A DNA stretch of 64,000 bases, from NCBI GenBank assembly GCA_018388625.1, contig CP074402.1, positions 2,728,001 to 2,792,000 on the forward strand, in the 5' to 3' direction. The DNA is from Nocardiopsis eucommiae. GTDB taxonomy: Bacteria; Actinomycetota; Actinomycetes; Streptosporangiales; Streptosporangiaceae. The position numbers and the translations under genes were made by a program. A model generated the notes under the pieces. That model was given only the letters and a program-made list of their open reading frames with translations, made no database searches and was not told the DNA's origin. Of this stretch, positions 1-10,039 are shown one piece after another; position 1 is the stretch's first letter; each line of letters opens with the position of its first letter.

Positions 1-1
1 C

Positions 2-1156
2 ACCGGCCAGCCCCGGTGGATGATCTCCCAGGAGGAGGTCGCCATGGGCGTGGACCACCTGCGCTTCTTCGCCGGTGCCGCCCGCACGCTGGAGGGACGC
101 GCGGCGGCCGAGTACACGGACGGGCACACCTCCTACGTCCGCCGCGAGCCGGTCGGGGTCGTCGCCCAGGTCACCCCGTGGAACTACCCGCTGCTCATGG
201 CGGTGTGGAAGATCGGCCCCGCCCTGGCCGCGGGCAACTGCGTCGTGCTCAAGCCTTCGGACACCACGCCCGAGTCCACCCTGGTCCTGGCCCGGCTGAT
301 GGGCGAGATCCTCCCGGCCGGCGTGTTCAACGTCATCCTGGGCGACGCCGGGACCGGTCGTCTCCTGGTGGAGCACCCCGAACCGGCCATGGTCTCCATC
401 ACCGGTTCGGTCCGCGCGGGCCGACAGGTCGCCGCCTCGGCGGCCCGGGGGCTCAAGCGCGGCCACCTGGAGCTGGGCGGCAAGGCCCCGGCGGTGGTCT
501 TCGCCGACGCCGACCTGCCCGCGACGGCCCGGGCCCTGGTCGAGTTCGGCACGTTCAACGCGGGCCAGGACTGCACCGCCGTCACGCGGGTCCTGGTCGA
601 GGAGAGCGCCCACGACCGCTTCGTGGAGCTGCTGGCCGAGGCGGCCCGCGGAACCCGCACCGGTGACGCCGACGAGTCCCGCAACGACTACGGGCCGCTC
701 AACAACGCCCGGCACTTCGCGTCGGTCACCGACAAGCTCGGGCGCCTGCCGGAGCACGCCACGGTGGTCACCGGCGGCCGGGCGGTCGAGGGCGACGGCT
801 ACTTCGTGGAGCCGACCGTGATCACCGGCGTCCGCCAGGACGACGAGCTGGTCCAGGAGGAGACCTTCGGCCCGGTCCTCACCGTCCAGACCTTCACCTC
901 AGAGGCGGAGGCCGTGGAGCTCGCCAACGACGTCGACTACGCGCTGGCCTCCAGTGTCTGGACCGCCGACCACGGCGTCGCGATGCGCCTCACCCGGGAC
1001 CTGGACTTCGGCTGCGTCTGGGTGAACACCCATGTCCTGCTCACGGCGGAGATGCCGCACGGCGGCTTCAAGTCCTCGGGCTACGGCAAGGACCTGTCGC
1101 TGTACTCGGTCGAGGAGTACACGCGCGTCAAGCACGTGATGCACGCGCTGGGCTGA
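2..1156 (+). CDS. NAD-dependent aldehyde dehydrogenase (aminobutyraldehyde dehydrogenase-like), 5' truncated by window
   Basis: Oxidises an aldehyde to the acid with NAD(P). The open frame runs in from the window edge, so the N-terminus is missing; 384 residues are visible of a usual 470-500. The cofactor-site motif TPWNYP, the general-base Glu in ELGGK and the catalytic Cys in GQDCT (codon 572-574) are intact, and the C-terminus PHGGFKSSGYG is typical of the gamma-aminobutyraldehyde/betaine aldehyde branch. An amine oxidase of putrescine-oxidase type lies just downstream, so conversion of 4-aminobutanal to GABA is the likely role. That substrate is inferred; another aminoaldehyde is possible. 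Confidence 0.85.
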   Translation, partial: TGQPRWMISQEEVAMGVDHLRFFAGAARTLEGRAAAEYTDGHTSYVRREPVGVVAQVTPWNYPLLMAVWKIGPALAAGNCVVLKPSDTTPESTLVLARLMGEILPAGVFNVILGDAGTGRLLVEHPEPAMVSITGSVRAGRQVAASAARGLKRGHLELGGKAPAVVFADADLPATARALVEFGTFNAGQDCTAVTRVLVEESAHDRFVELLAEAARGTRTGDADESRNDYGPLNNARHFASVTDKLGRLPEHATVVTGGRAVEGDGYFVEPTVITGVRQDDELVQEETFGPVLTVQTFTSEAEAVELANDVDYALASSVWTADHGVAMRLTRDLDFGCVWVNTHVLLTAEMPHGGFKSSGYGKDLSLYSVEEYTRVKHVMHALG

Positions 1157-1170
1157 CCGGAGCCGGGGGC

Positions 1171-1826
1171 TCAGCCCGTGTATTTCTGGCGCAGGCCGCT
1201 GACCAGGGCGTCGAGTGCGAGCTCGAAGGCCCGGTCGGCGGCCTCGCGGGGTCCGCCGACCTCTGCGCCGCGAACCGGGTGAAGGTGGGGGCCACGTCCT
1301 CCAGGCCGCCCGGGTCGAAGATCCCCTCGGGGGCGGAGGCGTCGTAGGCGGCGCCGAAGACCAGCGCCTCGACGCCCACGATGATGTCCACCGCGTCCGC
1401 GCCGACGATCCCGGCCTCCTCCAGGGCGCGTGTGACGCGCTCGTACATCCGCAGCGTCCTCGGGGAGTCCGCGACGGGCAGCACGGCCATGACCGGGATG
1501 AGCGCCGTGTGCTCCATGAAGCACCGCCGGTAGGAGTGCGCCCACCGCCGCAGCGCCCGATCCCACGGCTCGGTGCCGAACCCGGAGACGTCGATCCGTT
1601 CGTTCACGCGCTCCTGCAACAGGATGAGCACGTCCCGCTTGGAGGCGACGTGGTTGTACAGGGCGGAGGCCGCCACCCCGAGCTCCCGGGCCAGGGCGGC
1701 CATGGTCAGGTGCCGGTAGCCCTGCTCGGTGACGATCCGGATCGCGGCCAGGGTGACGCGCTCCCGTGAGAGGACCGGCGAGGAGGGTCTGCCCCGGCCC
1801 CGTCCGCTGCGGGTTCCCTGGCTCAC
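1171..1826 (-). CDS. TetR family transcriptional regulator (one apparent frameshift)
   Basis: N-terminal TetR helix-turn-helix (TMAALARELGVAASALYNHVASK) followed by a ligand-binding domain, about 218 residues. GTG at 1826 is chosen because AGGAAG lies upstream and the HTH starts about 25 residues in. The frame breaks at the GGGG run 1248-1251; one more base there joins the body to the natural C-terminus ending LRQKYTG. It lies between the aldehyde dehydrogenase and the divergent amine oxidase, whose promoter holds a perfect inverted repeat at 1952-1968, so it probably represses amine oxidation genes. The inducer is unknown. Confidence 0.8.
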
Positions 1827-1951
1827 TGGCGCCTGCTTCCTGTCGAGGCCCGGACACGGTCCCCACCAGTCTAGGAGCGGCGTGCCCGCGCCCCGTGTCG
1901 GCGCCGCCCGTGAGAGTGTCCGGCTTGACACCCGGGGATCTCGTGCCCGTT

Positions 1952-1968
1952 AATGAATGGTATTCATT
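1952..1968. promoter_or_regulatory. Putative TetR operator in the amine oxidase promoter
   Basis: A perfect 7-bp inverted repeat, AATGAAT-GGT-ATTCATT, lies 23 bp before the amine oxidase start. A consensus -35 TTGACA is at 1925-1930 and a weak -10 (GTTAAT) at 1949-1954 overlaps the repeat, so a bound repressor would block the promoter. Binding by the adjacent TetR is inferred. Confidence 0.5.
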
Positions 1969-1991
1969 TAATGGTTCGAAGGAGCGCACCC

Positions 1992-3380
1992 ATGCGAGGC
2001 ACACACGTCATCGGCAGCGACGAGGTCCTCTATCGAGACGTCGCCGTGGTGGGCGCGGGCCCGGCCGGGCTGATGGCCGCACGCGCCCTCCAGGCCGCCG
2101 GACGCACCGTCGCCGTCCTGGAGGCGCGCGACCGCGTGGGCGGGCGCACCTGGTCCCGGGAGGTCGACGGCGCCTTCCTGGAGCTGGGCGGCCAGTGGGT
2201 CTCGCCCGACCAGACCGTGCTGCTCGGCCTCCTGGACGAGCTCGGGATGAGCACCTACCCGCGCCACCGCGAGGGCGCCAACGTCTACCTCGCGCCCGAC
2301 GGTTCCCGGCACGAGTACACCGGCGACGTGTTCCCGGCGGGGGAGCGGACCGAGGCGGAGATGGCTCGGGTGATCGCGGTCCTGGACGGCCTGGTCGAGG
2401 AGATCGGCGTCGAGCGTCCCTGGGAGCACCCGCTCGCCCGCGAGCTGGACACCGTCACCTTCACCGAGTGGCTGCGGCGGCAGACCGACGACGAGGCCGC
2501 ACGCGAGAACATCGGCATCTTCATGGCCGGGGGCATGCTCACCAAGCCCGCCCACGCCTTCTCCGCGCTCCAGGCCGTCCTCATGGCGGCCTCCGCCGGG
2601 TCCTTCTCCCACCTCGTGGACGAGGACTTCATCCTCGACCGCCGGGTGGTCGGCGGCATGCAGGCGGTCTCGCGGGCCATGGCGGACGCGCTGGAGGAGG
2701 GCACCGTCCACCTGGCGAGCCCGGTCCGGACGATCCGCTGGAGCGAGGAGGGCGCCACGGTCGTCTCCGAACGCGTCACCGTGCGCGCCGGTCGCGTGAT
2801 CGTGGCCGTGCCGCCCACCCTCTACTCGCGTATCTCCTTCGAGCCGGCCCTGCCCTGGCTCCAGCAGCAGATGCACCAGCACACGTCGATGGGCCTGGTC
2901 ATCAAGGTCCACGCGGTCTACGAGCGTCCGTTCTGGCGGGACCGGGGGCTCTCCGGCACCGGTTTCGGGGCCAGGGAGCTCTGCCAGGAGGTCTACGACA
3001 ACACCAACCACGGGGACGAGCGCGGCACCCTGGTGGCCTTCGTCTCCGACGAGCTCGCGGACGACCTCCTGCGCCGCTCCGCCGAGGAGCGCCGGGGCGC
3101 GGTCCTGCGTTCCCTCTCCCACTACCTCGGGGAGGAGGCCCTGGAGCCCGTCGTCTACTTCGAGTCGGACTTCGCCTCCGAGGAGTGGACCCGGGGCGCC
3201 TACGCGGCCAGCTACGACCTCGGCGGACTGCACCGCTACGGGGCCGACCAGCGCACCCCCGTGGGCCCCATCGGCTGGGCCTGCTCGGACCTGGCAGCCG
3301 AGGGCTACCAGCACGTGGACGGAGCGCTGCGCCAGGGCCGCCGCGCCGCCGAGGAGATCCTCGCGGGCACCACCGGCTGA
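1992..3380 (+). CDS. Flavin amine oxidase, putrescine oxidase-like
   Basis: FAD-dependent monoamine oxidase family, 462 residues. The N-terminal Rossmann motif VVGAGPAGLMAA is followed by LEARDRVGGRTWS, the family signature for FAD binding, and a C-terminal FAD segment ends the protein. ATG 1992 is preferred over the upstream in-frame ATG 1953 because GAAGGAG (1978-1984) precedes it and 1953 lies inside the operator. Homology pattern and the neighbouring aminobutyraldehyde dehydrogenase suggest putrescine to 4-aminobutanal plus ammonia and H2O2, cytoplasmic. Tyramine or another primary amine remains possible. Confidence 0.82.
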   Translation: MRGTHVIGSDEVLYRDVAVVGAGPAGLMAARALQAAGRTVAVLEARDRVGGRTWSREVDGAFLELGGQWVSPDQTVLLGLLDELGMSTYPRHREGANVYLAPDGSRHEYTGDVFPAGERTEAEMARVIAVLDGLVEEIGVERPWEHPLARELDTVTFTEWLRRQTDDEAARENIGIFMAGGMLTKPAHAFSALQAVLMAASAGSFSHLVDEDFILDRRVVGGMQAVSRAMADALEEGTVHLASPVRTIRWSEEGATVVSERVTVRAGRVIVAVPPTLYSRISFEPALPWLQQQMHQHTSMGLVIKVHAVYERPFWRDRGLSGTGFGARELCQEVYDNTNHGDERGTLVAFVSDELADDLLRRSAEERRGAVLRSLSHYLGEEALEPVVYFESDFASEEWTRGAYAASYDLGGLHRYGADQRTPVGPIGWACSDLAAEGYQHVDGALRQGRRAAEEILAGTTG

Positions 3381-3396
3381 CCCCGCCGCGACACCG

Positions 3397-3433
3397 GGGA
3401 GCCCGGCCCCCGTTCACACGGGACCGGGCTCCC
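3397..3433. terminator. Nested GC hairpin between convergent genes
   Basis: A 10-bp stem (3397-3406 with 3424-3433) encloses a second 5-bp stem CCCGT/ACGGG with a TCAC loop. It sits between the convergent amine oxidase and ABC operon and probably terminates both directions. There is no clear U-tract. Confidence 0.65.
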
Positions 3434-3454
3434 TCGCGCCTCGGGAACGGTTCG

Positions 3455-4297
3455 TCACACCTCCGAGGCGGCGGCGAACTCGGCGCGCAGCCGGACCACC
3501 TCGGCCGGGTCCCAGCCCGGCCCCGGCACGCTGGAGGCCAGCATGCGCGTGTACGGGTGCTCGGGCTCACGCAGCACGCGCCGGGTGGGGCCGTGCTCCA
3601 CGGCCCGGCCCCGGTACATGACCAGGACCTCGTCGGTGACCTGTCCGACCACGGCCAGGTCGTGCGAGACGAACACCAGGGACACCCCCGACTCCTCGCG
3701 GATCCGCGAGAGCAACCGCAGGATCTGCGCCTGCACGGACACGTCCAGGGCGGAGACCGCCTCGTCGAGCACCAGCACGGACGGATCCGCCGCCAGCGCG
3801 CGGGCGATCGCCAGGCGCTGCCGCTGACCCCCGCTGAGCCGGTGCGGCCTGGCCTCCGCCTCCCGCGCTCCGAGTCCCACCTGTTCGAGGAGTTCCAGGG
3901 CGCGCCGGTCCGCCCCGGCCCGATCCGCGCCGTGCAGACGCAGGACGTGGCACAGGCACTGGGCCGCGGTGAGACGGCGGTCGAGGGACTCCAGCGGGTT
4001 CTGGAAGACCAGCTGCACCTCGCGTGCCCGGCGCAGGCGCGCGGCGCGCCCCCGTTCCCGGACGCCACGGGCGCGGCCCGCCACCCGGATCTCCCCGGCG
4101 TCGGCCCGTTCCAGCCCCACCAGCATCCGGGCCACGGTGCTCTTGCCGGACCCGGACTCACCGACCACTCCCAGGGAGCCACCGGGCGCGAGTTCGAAGG
4201 AGACGTCGTCCACGGCCACCAGCTCCGGTAGGCCCCGGCCCATGGGGAAGGCCCTGCGCAGTCCGCTCACGGACAGCGCCGGTTCTTTCGGGGTCAT
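3455..4297 (-). CDS. Oligopeptide/dipeptide ABC transporter ATP-binding protein (DppF/OppF type)
   Basis: Second ATPase of a peptide importer, 280 residues, cytoplasmic face. Walker A GESGSGKST, signature LSGGQRQR, Walker B VLVLDEAVSALD and the switch His in VSHD are all present; the C-terminal EHPYTRML segment is typical of OppF-like proteins. GGAGGAGAA precedes the ATG. Its start overlaps the stop of the upstream ATPase by ATGA, the last junction of a tightly coupled operon. Note that the Walker B Glu is followed by Ala, not Pro, which is tolerated in this family. Confidence 0.9.
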   Translation of the reverse strand: MTPKEPALSVSGLRRAFPMGRGLPELVAVDDVSFELAPGGSLGVVGESGSGKSTVARMLVGLERADAGEIRVAGRARGVRERGRAARLRRAREVQLVFQNPLESLDRRLTAAQCLCHVLRLHGADRAGADRRALELLEQVGLGAREAEARPHRLSGGQRQRLAIARALAADPSVLVLDEAVSALDVSVQAQILRLLSRIREESGVSLVFVSHDLAVVGQVTDEVLVMYRGRAVEHGPTRRVLREPEHPYTRMLASSVPGPGWDPAEVVRLRAEFAAASEV

Positions 4298-5288
4298 CGG
4301 TTCTCCTCCTCCGGACGCGACGCGCGCGCTCCGTCGTTCACCGTCTCCGCCCGCACGCAGGCGACCCCGCCGTCGTCGAGCGGGAACGTCTCCGGCCGCC
4401 AGGTCGTACAGGCCTCCGTCGCGTCGGCGCACCGGGGCGAGAAGGGGCAGCCGGTGAACGCGGTGGACAGCGAGGGCGGGGCGCCGGGGATGGGTTCGGG
4501 GGCCAGATCGGAGTCCAGCCCCGGGTTGCACGCGATCAGACCACGCGTGTAGGGGTGGAGCGGGTCCGCGAACAGCGCCGACGCCTCGCGCGACTCCACC
4601 ACACGGCCCGCGTACATGACGTGGACCCGGTGACAGTAGGCGGCGGCCAGGTGCAGGTCGTGCGTGATGAACAGGACACCCATGCCCCGACGTTCGCGCA
4701 GGTCGCGCAGGACCGAGAGCACCTCCGCCTGGGTGGTGGCGTCCAGGGCGCTGGTGGCCTCGTCCGCGAGCAGGAGCTCGGGCTCGGTGGCCAGGGCCGC
4801 GGCGAGCACGACCCGTTGCAGCATGCCCCCGGACATCTCGTGCGGGAACTGGTGGAAGCGCTCCTCGGGCCGGTTCAGGCCGACCTCCGCCATGAGGTCC
4901 AGCGCCCGGGCACGGGCCTCGGCCCTGGGCGTGCCCAGCGCCAGGACCAGGCGTTCGGTGAGGAAGTCCCCCACGCGTCGGACCGGGTTGAGCACCGAGC
5001 GCGGGTCCTGGAAGACCATGGACACCCGTCGGGAACGGAGCGCGGTGAGCTCCGCCGGTGCCGCGCCGAGCACGTCGGTCCCGCCGACGCTGGCCCGGCC
5101 GCTGACGGCGGAGCCCTCGGGAAGGAGCCTGAGCACGGCGCGGGCCGTGGTGGACTTCCTGATCCGGACTCACCGACCAGGCCGACGACCTCGCCGGGTC
5201 CCACGGTGAGACTGACCTCGTCCAGGACCGGGCGGCGCGTCTCGGCGCCCGGCAGGGTGACGGTGAGGTTGTCGATGTCGAGCAGCAT
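4294..5288 (-). CDS. Oligopeptide/dipeptide ABC transporter ATP-binding protein (DppD/OppD type), one apparent frameshift
   Basis: First ATPase of the importer, about 331 residues once rejoined. The frame breaks inside Walker A: GESGSG is followed out of frame by the codons that, with one more A at 5156-5157 (GGAAGT to GGAAAGT), restore GKSTTAR. Downstream MSGGMLQR, LLLADEATSALD and FITHD are intact, as is the C-terminal extension with the Cys-rich GCPFSPRC loop of OppD-like proteins. Because the lost residue would be the essential Walker Lys, a real mutation would kill transport; a read error is more likely. ATGA overlap with the next gene. Confidence 0.85.
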
Positions 5289-5292
5289 GGGC

Positions 5293-6159
5293 CTACCTCC
5301 GTGAGTTCAGCCGGTCGGCGACACGCACCCCGACGATGTTGAACGCGACAACGACCAGGGCGATGGCCGCTCCGGGGACCAGCGCGGGCCACAGGACGCC
5401 CTGGATCAGCGCGGACTGCCCCTCCTGGACCATCAGGCCCCACTCGGAGCTGGGCGGCTGCGCGCCGAAGCCGAGGAAGCTGAGCGTGGCCAGGCTCATC
5501 AGGCCCTCTCCGAAGAGCACCACCAGGTACCCGAGCAGGGCGGGTGCCATGTTGGGGATGAGGTAGCGCAGGCAGATGACCAGGCCGCTCACCCCCTGCA
5601 CCCGGTAGGCGTCGATGTAGGGCTTGGCGCACTCCGCCAGCGCGACGCTGCGGGTGAACTTCGCGATGATCGGGGTGAACGCCAGCCCCAGGGCCACGAC
5701 GGCCGTGGTCATGCCGCTGCCGAACACCGCGATCACGAGGACCACGAACAGCAGCCCGGGGAAGGCGTACATGACGTCGGTGACACGGGCGAGGAGGACG
5801 TCCACCCAGCCGCGCCGCCAGGCGGCCAGGGTTCCCATGGCCACGCCCAGCACGGAGGCGAGCAGGAGCAGGAGCAGCGGGCCCAGCAGGCTCTCCCGCG
5901 CGCCGTGGACGACCCGGGACAGCAGGTCGCGCCCCATCTGGTCGGTGCCCAGCCAGTGGTCGGCGCCGGGTGGCGCCCAGATGTCGCCGAAGTCGATGGC
6001 GTTCGGGTCGGCGGGGGCGACCAGCGGGGCGAACACGGCGGCCAGGACCACCGTGACGAGGAATCCCGCGCTGGTCCAGAGGACCACCCCGCCGGACCCG
6101 CGCGCTCCCGCGCGGGTGGTGTTCGCGGTGACGGCCGAGGTGGGCGTCTGGGCGGTCAT
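5293..6159 (-). CDS. Peptide ABC transporter permease (DppC/OppC type)
   Basis: Inner-membrane permease of 288 residues with an N-terminal membrane segment, the OppC-like extracytoplasmic stretch DHWLGTDQMGRDLLSRVVHGAR and about five further helices. The EAA-like coupling loop lies around AYRVQGVSG. Start ATG 6159 overlaps the stop of the upstream permease (ATGA), so translation is coupled. It forms the translocation pore with the next upstream permease and is energised by the two downstream ATPases. Confidence 0.9.
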   Translation of the reverse strand: MTAQTPTSAVTANTTRAGARGSGGVVLWTSAGFLVTVVLAAVFAPLVAPADPNAIDFGDIWAPPGADHWLGTDQMGRDLLSRVVHGARESLLGPLLLLLLASVLGVAMGTLAAWRRGWVDVLLARVTDVMYAFPGLLFVVLVIAVFGSGMTTAVVALGLAFTPIIAKFTRSVALAECAKPYIDAYRVQGVSGLVICLRYLIPNMAPALLGYLVVLFGEGLMSLATLSFLGFGAQPPSSEWGLMVQEGQSALIQGVLWPALVPGAAIALVVVAFNIVGVRVADRLNSRR

Positions 6160-7109
6160 ACCCTGTTCCCTTCGATGCGGACCCGCGGGTCCAGGAGCGG
6201 GTGGACGAGGTCGATCAGGGTCGTGACCCCCATGTAGGCGACCACCATGCACAGCAGGACGGCCTGCACGACCGGGAAGTCGAGGTTGTTGATCGCGTCC
6301 ACCAGCAGCGCGCCGATCCCGCTGAGGCCGAACGCCGACTCGATCACCACGGTTCCGCTGAGCATGCTGGCGGTGACCAGGCCGCACATCGTCACGACGG
6401 GGCCCAGGGAGTTGCGCAGCACGTGGCGGCGGACCACATGCCGTTCCGCGATCCCCGACGCCCGCGACGCCGCGACGTGCTCCAGGTCGAACTGTTCCAC
6501 CATCGTCTGCCGGGTGACCCGGGAGATGATGGCCAGGGCTCCGGTCGCCAGCGCGATCGCGGGCAGCGTGAGGTGGTGGACACGGCTGAGGAAGCCCTCG
6601 CCCAGGCCGGTCACCGGGAACCAGCCCAGCCGCACGCCGAACAGGGAGATCAGCGCGATGGCCAGGACGAACGACGGTACCGAGGCGGCCAGCGTGGTGC
6701 CCGCGGTGACGGCGGCGTCGGTCCGGCGCCCGCGACGCACGGCGGACAGGGCGCCCAGAGCGATGCCCAGGACGGTGAAGAGCACCGCCGCGTAGGCCAC
6801 CAGGGACACGGTGGTGGGCAGGCGGGTGAGGATCAGGTCGCTCACCGCCGCGTTGTACTGGAACGAGGTTCCGAGGTCGCCGGTGACGGCGCCGCCCAGC
6901 CACAGCCAGTACTGCACCAGCAGCGGCTGGTCCAGGTGGTACTCGGCGCGGACGGCGGCGATCCGCTCCGGGGTGACGTTCTCGGGGTCGCCCACCAGGA
7001 ACGACACCGGGTCGCCCGGCGCGGCGTACATGGCCCCGAAGATCAGCGCCGAGCTGACGGCCAGGGTGAGCAGCATGCCGCCGAGGCGGCGCAGCACGTG
7101 CGTGGTCAT
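6156..7109 (-). CDS. Peptide ABC transporter permease (DppB/OppB type)
   Basis: Inner-membrane permease, 317 residues. An N-terminal helix is followed by the OppB-like periplasmic segment (PGDPVSFLVG, LDQPLLVQYW) and five further helices; the coupling loop ASRASGIAER is visible. AAGGACG precedes the ATG. Overlaps both neighbours by four bases. The predicted partner is the OppC-like permease downstream. Confidence 0.9.
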   Translation of the reverse strand: MTTHVLRRLGGMLLTLAVSSALIFGAMYAAPGDPVSFLVGDPENVTPERIAAVRAEYHLDQPLLVQYWLWLGGAVTGDLGTSFQYNAAVSDLILTRLPTTVSLVAYAAVLFTVLGIALGALSAVRRGRRTDAAVTAGTTLAASVPSFVLAIALISLFGVRLGWFPVTGLGEGFLSRVHHLTLPAIALATGALAIISRVTRQTMVEQFDLEHVAASRASGIAERHVVRRHVLRNSLGPVVTMCGLVTASMLSGTVVIESAFGLSGIGALLVDAINNLDFPVVQAVLLCMVVAYMGVTTLIDLVHPLLDPRVRIEGNRV

Positions 7110-8739
7110 CGTCCTTCGTCCTCTCGGGCACCGAGGTCGGCGGCCCACGGGTAGAAGAGGAACGCGGAGGAGGCGGGCGCCCCCGTGACTCCGGGTCCCA
7201 TGGCGAGGGTCGTGGGGACCTGGACGACGGGGATCCACGGCATGGCCTCGGTCCAGCGGTCCTGGAGCTCCACGGCGAGCTCGGCCCGTTCGGCGTCGTC
7301 GGTCGCGGCCTGGGCCTGCCTGACGAGGGCGTCGTACTCCTCGTCGGCGAAGCCGGAGTAGTTCACCCCGGCGTCGGAGGCGCCGTTCTTGTAGAAGCCC
7401 ACGGGGTCGTTCTTCGAGATCCAGTACTCGTCGGAGAAGAGGTCGACCTGCGAGCGCAGCTCGGGGTCCACGTAGTAGCTGCCGAACTGCTGCCGGGGCA
7501 CGGTGGCGATCCGCGCCTCCAGCCCGATCTTCGCGGCCGCGTCCACGACCGCGTTGGCGATGATGGTGCGGGCGGGCTCCCCGTCGTTGGCGATGACGAG
7601 CGGTTCCTCGGGGGCCCCGGCCTCCTCGACCAGGGCGCGGGCCAGCTCCAGCTCCGGTTCCCCCGGGTCGGCGGGGGCGGCGTCGATCGCCGCGTACGCC
7701 TCCTCGAAGCGTGCGCGCTCGTACCCCCAGCCGCCCGGGCCCAGGGGAGCGGACCACGGTTCGGCCAGCCCGCCGAAGGCCGACCGGGAGATGCCGTCCC
7801 GCTCCAGCGCCAGGGACAGGGCCCGGCGCAGTCGGGGTCGGCCAGCCCGCCGCGTTCGGTGGTGATGAGGGACCACACGTTGGTGGAGGGCCCCTGGTAC
7901 ACCTGGACGGTCTCGTCGCGCAGCAGCGGGACGGCGGCCGAGGCGGTGTCGAGGTAGGCGCCGTCGGACTCACCGGTGTTCAGGGTGTTGACCACGGCGT
8001 TCTCGACGGCCCAGCGGAACTCCACCCGGCGCACGTGCGCGGCGCGGTCGGTGTTCCAGTAGGCGTCGTCGCGCTCCAGCACGACCCGGCTCCCGGAGCT
8101 CCACTCTGTGAGCTGGTAGGGGCCCGTGCAGGCGTCCGAGCCCTGCGGCGTCCCGTAGGCGTCGCCGTCGGCCTCCAGGACGCGGCGGTCGTAGACGATG
8201 CCGCCGTTCCCGGCCATGGCGGGCACGAACACGGCGTCGCGCTGGCTCATGCGGACGGTGACCTCGCGGTCTCCGGTGGCCTCGATCCGTCCCACGTTCG
8301 CGTACTCGTCGGACTCCTCGGCGCCCTCGGCCGCGTGCCGCTCCATGCTCCACACGACGTCGTCGGCGGTGATCGGGGTGCCGTCGCGGAAGGCGGCCCC
8401 GGGAGTGAGGCGGAAGACGACGGTGGAGTCGTCCTCCCACTCGGCGTACTCGGCCAGCCCGGGGCTGACGCTGAGGTCGGGAGCGACCCGCATCAGCCGT
8501 TCACAGACGTTGGCGAGGACGGTGTTCTGCGCGGTTCCGCCGTTGGCGTCCAGGTCGAGTGAGGTGGGCTCGGACGGCAGCATCCAGGTCACCGAGTCCA
8601 GCTCACCCGTGGCCGGGGCGGTGGTGGCGGTCAGTTCGAGTTCGGGCCCCGGGGCGGGGGCCGAGCACGCGGTCACGACGAGGGCCAGGACGGCGGCGGG
8701 GATCACCGCTCCGGCGCGGCGTGGTGGTCTGTCCTTCAC
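7106..8739 (-). CDS. Peptide ABC transporter substrate-binding lipoprotein (SBP family 5), one apparent frameshift
   Basis: Extracellular solute-binding protein of DppA/OppA type, about 544 residues when rejoined. GTG start, short cationic N-terminus and lipobox LVVTACS give a lipoprotein signal. Family features include DVVWSMERH near the middle of lobe 1 and the conserved RRALSLALERDG helix. The frame breaks at GGGG 7834-7837; one extra base yields LADPRLRRALSLAL, the expected family sequence. Ligand specificity cannot be read from sequence. First transporter gene after the C45 hydrolase, 47 bp away, and overlaps the permease by ATGA. Confidence 0.85.
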
Positions 8740-8786
8740 AACGGTCTACTCCAGGGAAGAAGGGGGATGTGGACAGTGGTTCGGCT

Positions 8787-9958
8787 TCAGGCGCCCGGGC
8801 CGTCGTAGAGGTTCCAGGGCATGAGCTCGTAGTCGCGCTCACAGGGGTTTCCGGCGGCGACGCGGTACTCGCCGCTGGTGAGGTCGACGAGGCTGGAGAG
8901 CAGCGTGGACCAGCGGCGCACCTCGGGTGCGGCGGGGTCGGGGTGCGTGCACAGGGACTCGGGGTGGCCGAGGTGGTCGGACATGGCCTCGTGGACGGCG
9001 GCGCGCACCCGCTCGGGGGTGTCGCTGGTCCGGACGGCGGCCAGTCCGCGCCGGGCGCGGGGCACGCGGATGAGTGAGTCCGTGGCGAGCGGGCGGTAGG
9101 ACTCGGCCAGCTGCGGCGGGACACCGGCCTGGTAGTGGTTGCCGTGGACGAGCACGCCCTCGTCGTCGGGATACATCCACTGGCACGGGCCCGGGGTGGT
9201 CTCGACGTCGATGGCGAACCCGGAGCGGTGGGTCAGCAGCGCGTTGCTGGCGATGTGCGCACGCGTCTTGACCAGCGCGTTCAGGGCGTCGGAGAGCCTG
9301 GAGGAGTCCAGGACCCGGCGTCGGACGAGGGTCTGCGGGACGCCGACGGCCGACCCGAAGCGCCCCCGAGGCCGTTGGCGTTGAGCGCGATCCCGGCGGA
9401 GTTGGCGCCGTGCCGCCCGACCTGGCCCGCCTCGACCTGCATGATGAGCGTGGGGCGGGGCGGCTGGACCACGCGGAGCATGAGGACGGTGTCGGCCGTG
9501 CCGTGCCGCCAGTCCCAGTTCTGTCCGGCGTAGACGCGGCCGTCGCCGGTCGCGCCCTCGGCCAGGGCGAACGAGGTGCAGCCGTCCGAGGCCTCGCGCT
9601 CGTCGGACTCGGTGGCGGCGGGCATGGAGCGGAAGGAGGAGTCGTAGATGATCTCCCCGCGCACGTTGAGGGCGAGGACGTCGAGGAGGTCGACCCCGGC
9701 GCCCTCGGCGATGCCCTCCATCTCGGTGACCATGTCCGCGTCGAAGGAGCGGCAGGTGTCGAGCCAGCCCCGGGCACGGTCGAGGACGCCGCCCCAGCTC
9801 AGGCCGGTCTGCTGGGTGAAGGCGCGCTCGTAGAAGCCCATGGCCGCGGCGATCTGGTCCCGAGCGGCCTCTCCGTAGGCGACACCGCGCTCACGTGGAC
9901 CGCCGCTGATCTCGATGAGCGGCAGGCCCGAGGGCGTTCGCGGTGCGGTGGTGGTCAT
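8787..9958 (-). CDS. C45 family Ntn hydrolase (acyl-CoA:6-APA acyltransferase-like autoproteolytic peptidase), one apparent frameshift
   Basis: About 390 residues. The N-terminal region (GGPRERGVAYGE) and the self-cleavage site SDG|CTSFAL fit the penicillin acyltransferase (AAT) family, in which cleavage frees an N-terminal Cys nucleophile; QNWDW follows as in relatives. The frame breaks at CCCCC 9363-9367, where one more base gives GGRFGSAVGVPQTL. First gene of the importer operon and divergent from an RpiR regulator. The likely role is to hydrolyse or transfer an acyl group from imported amides or peptides; the substrate is unknown and antibiotic synthesis is not implied. Confidence 0.8.
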
Positions 9959-9983
9959 GATGGTGGTCCCCCGAACACGTCAT

Positions 9984-10027
9984 GTAACATTCATTACGAA
10001 GACGCGCATAGTTGAAACGACTGTTTC
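9984..10027. promoter_or_regulatory. Candidate operators between the C45 operon and rpiR-like gene
   Basis: Two inverted repeats lie in the 81-bp divergent gap: GTAA-N6-TTAC at 9984-9997 and GAAAC-N4-GTTTC at 10014-10027. The first includes TAATGAATG on the minus strand, a word also found at 1951 and 10068 (TAATGAAT). RpiR proteins bind such dyads, so autoregulation and control of the operon are plausible but untested. Confidence 0.4.
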
Positions 10028-10039
10028 CTCAGGAGTGTA

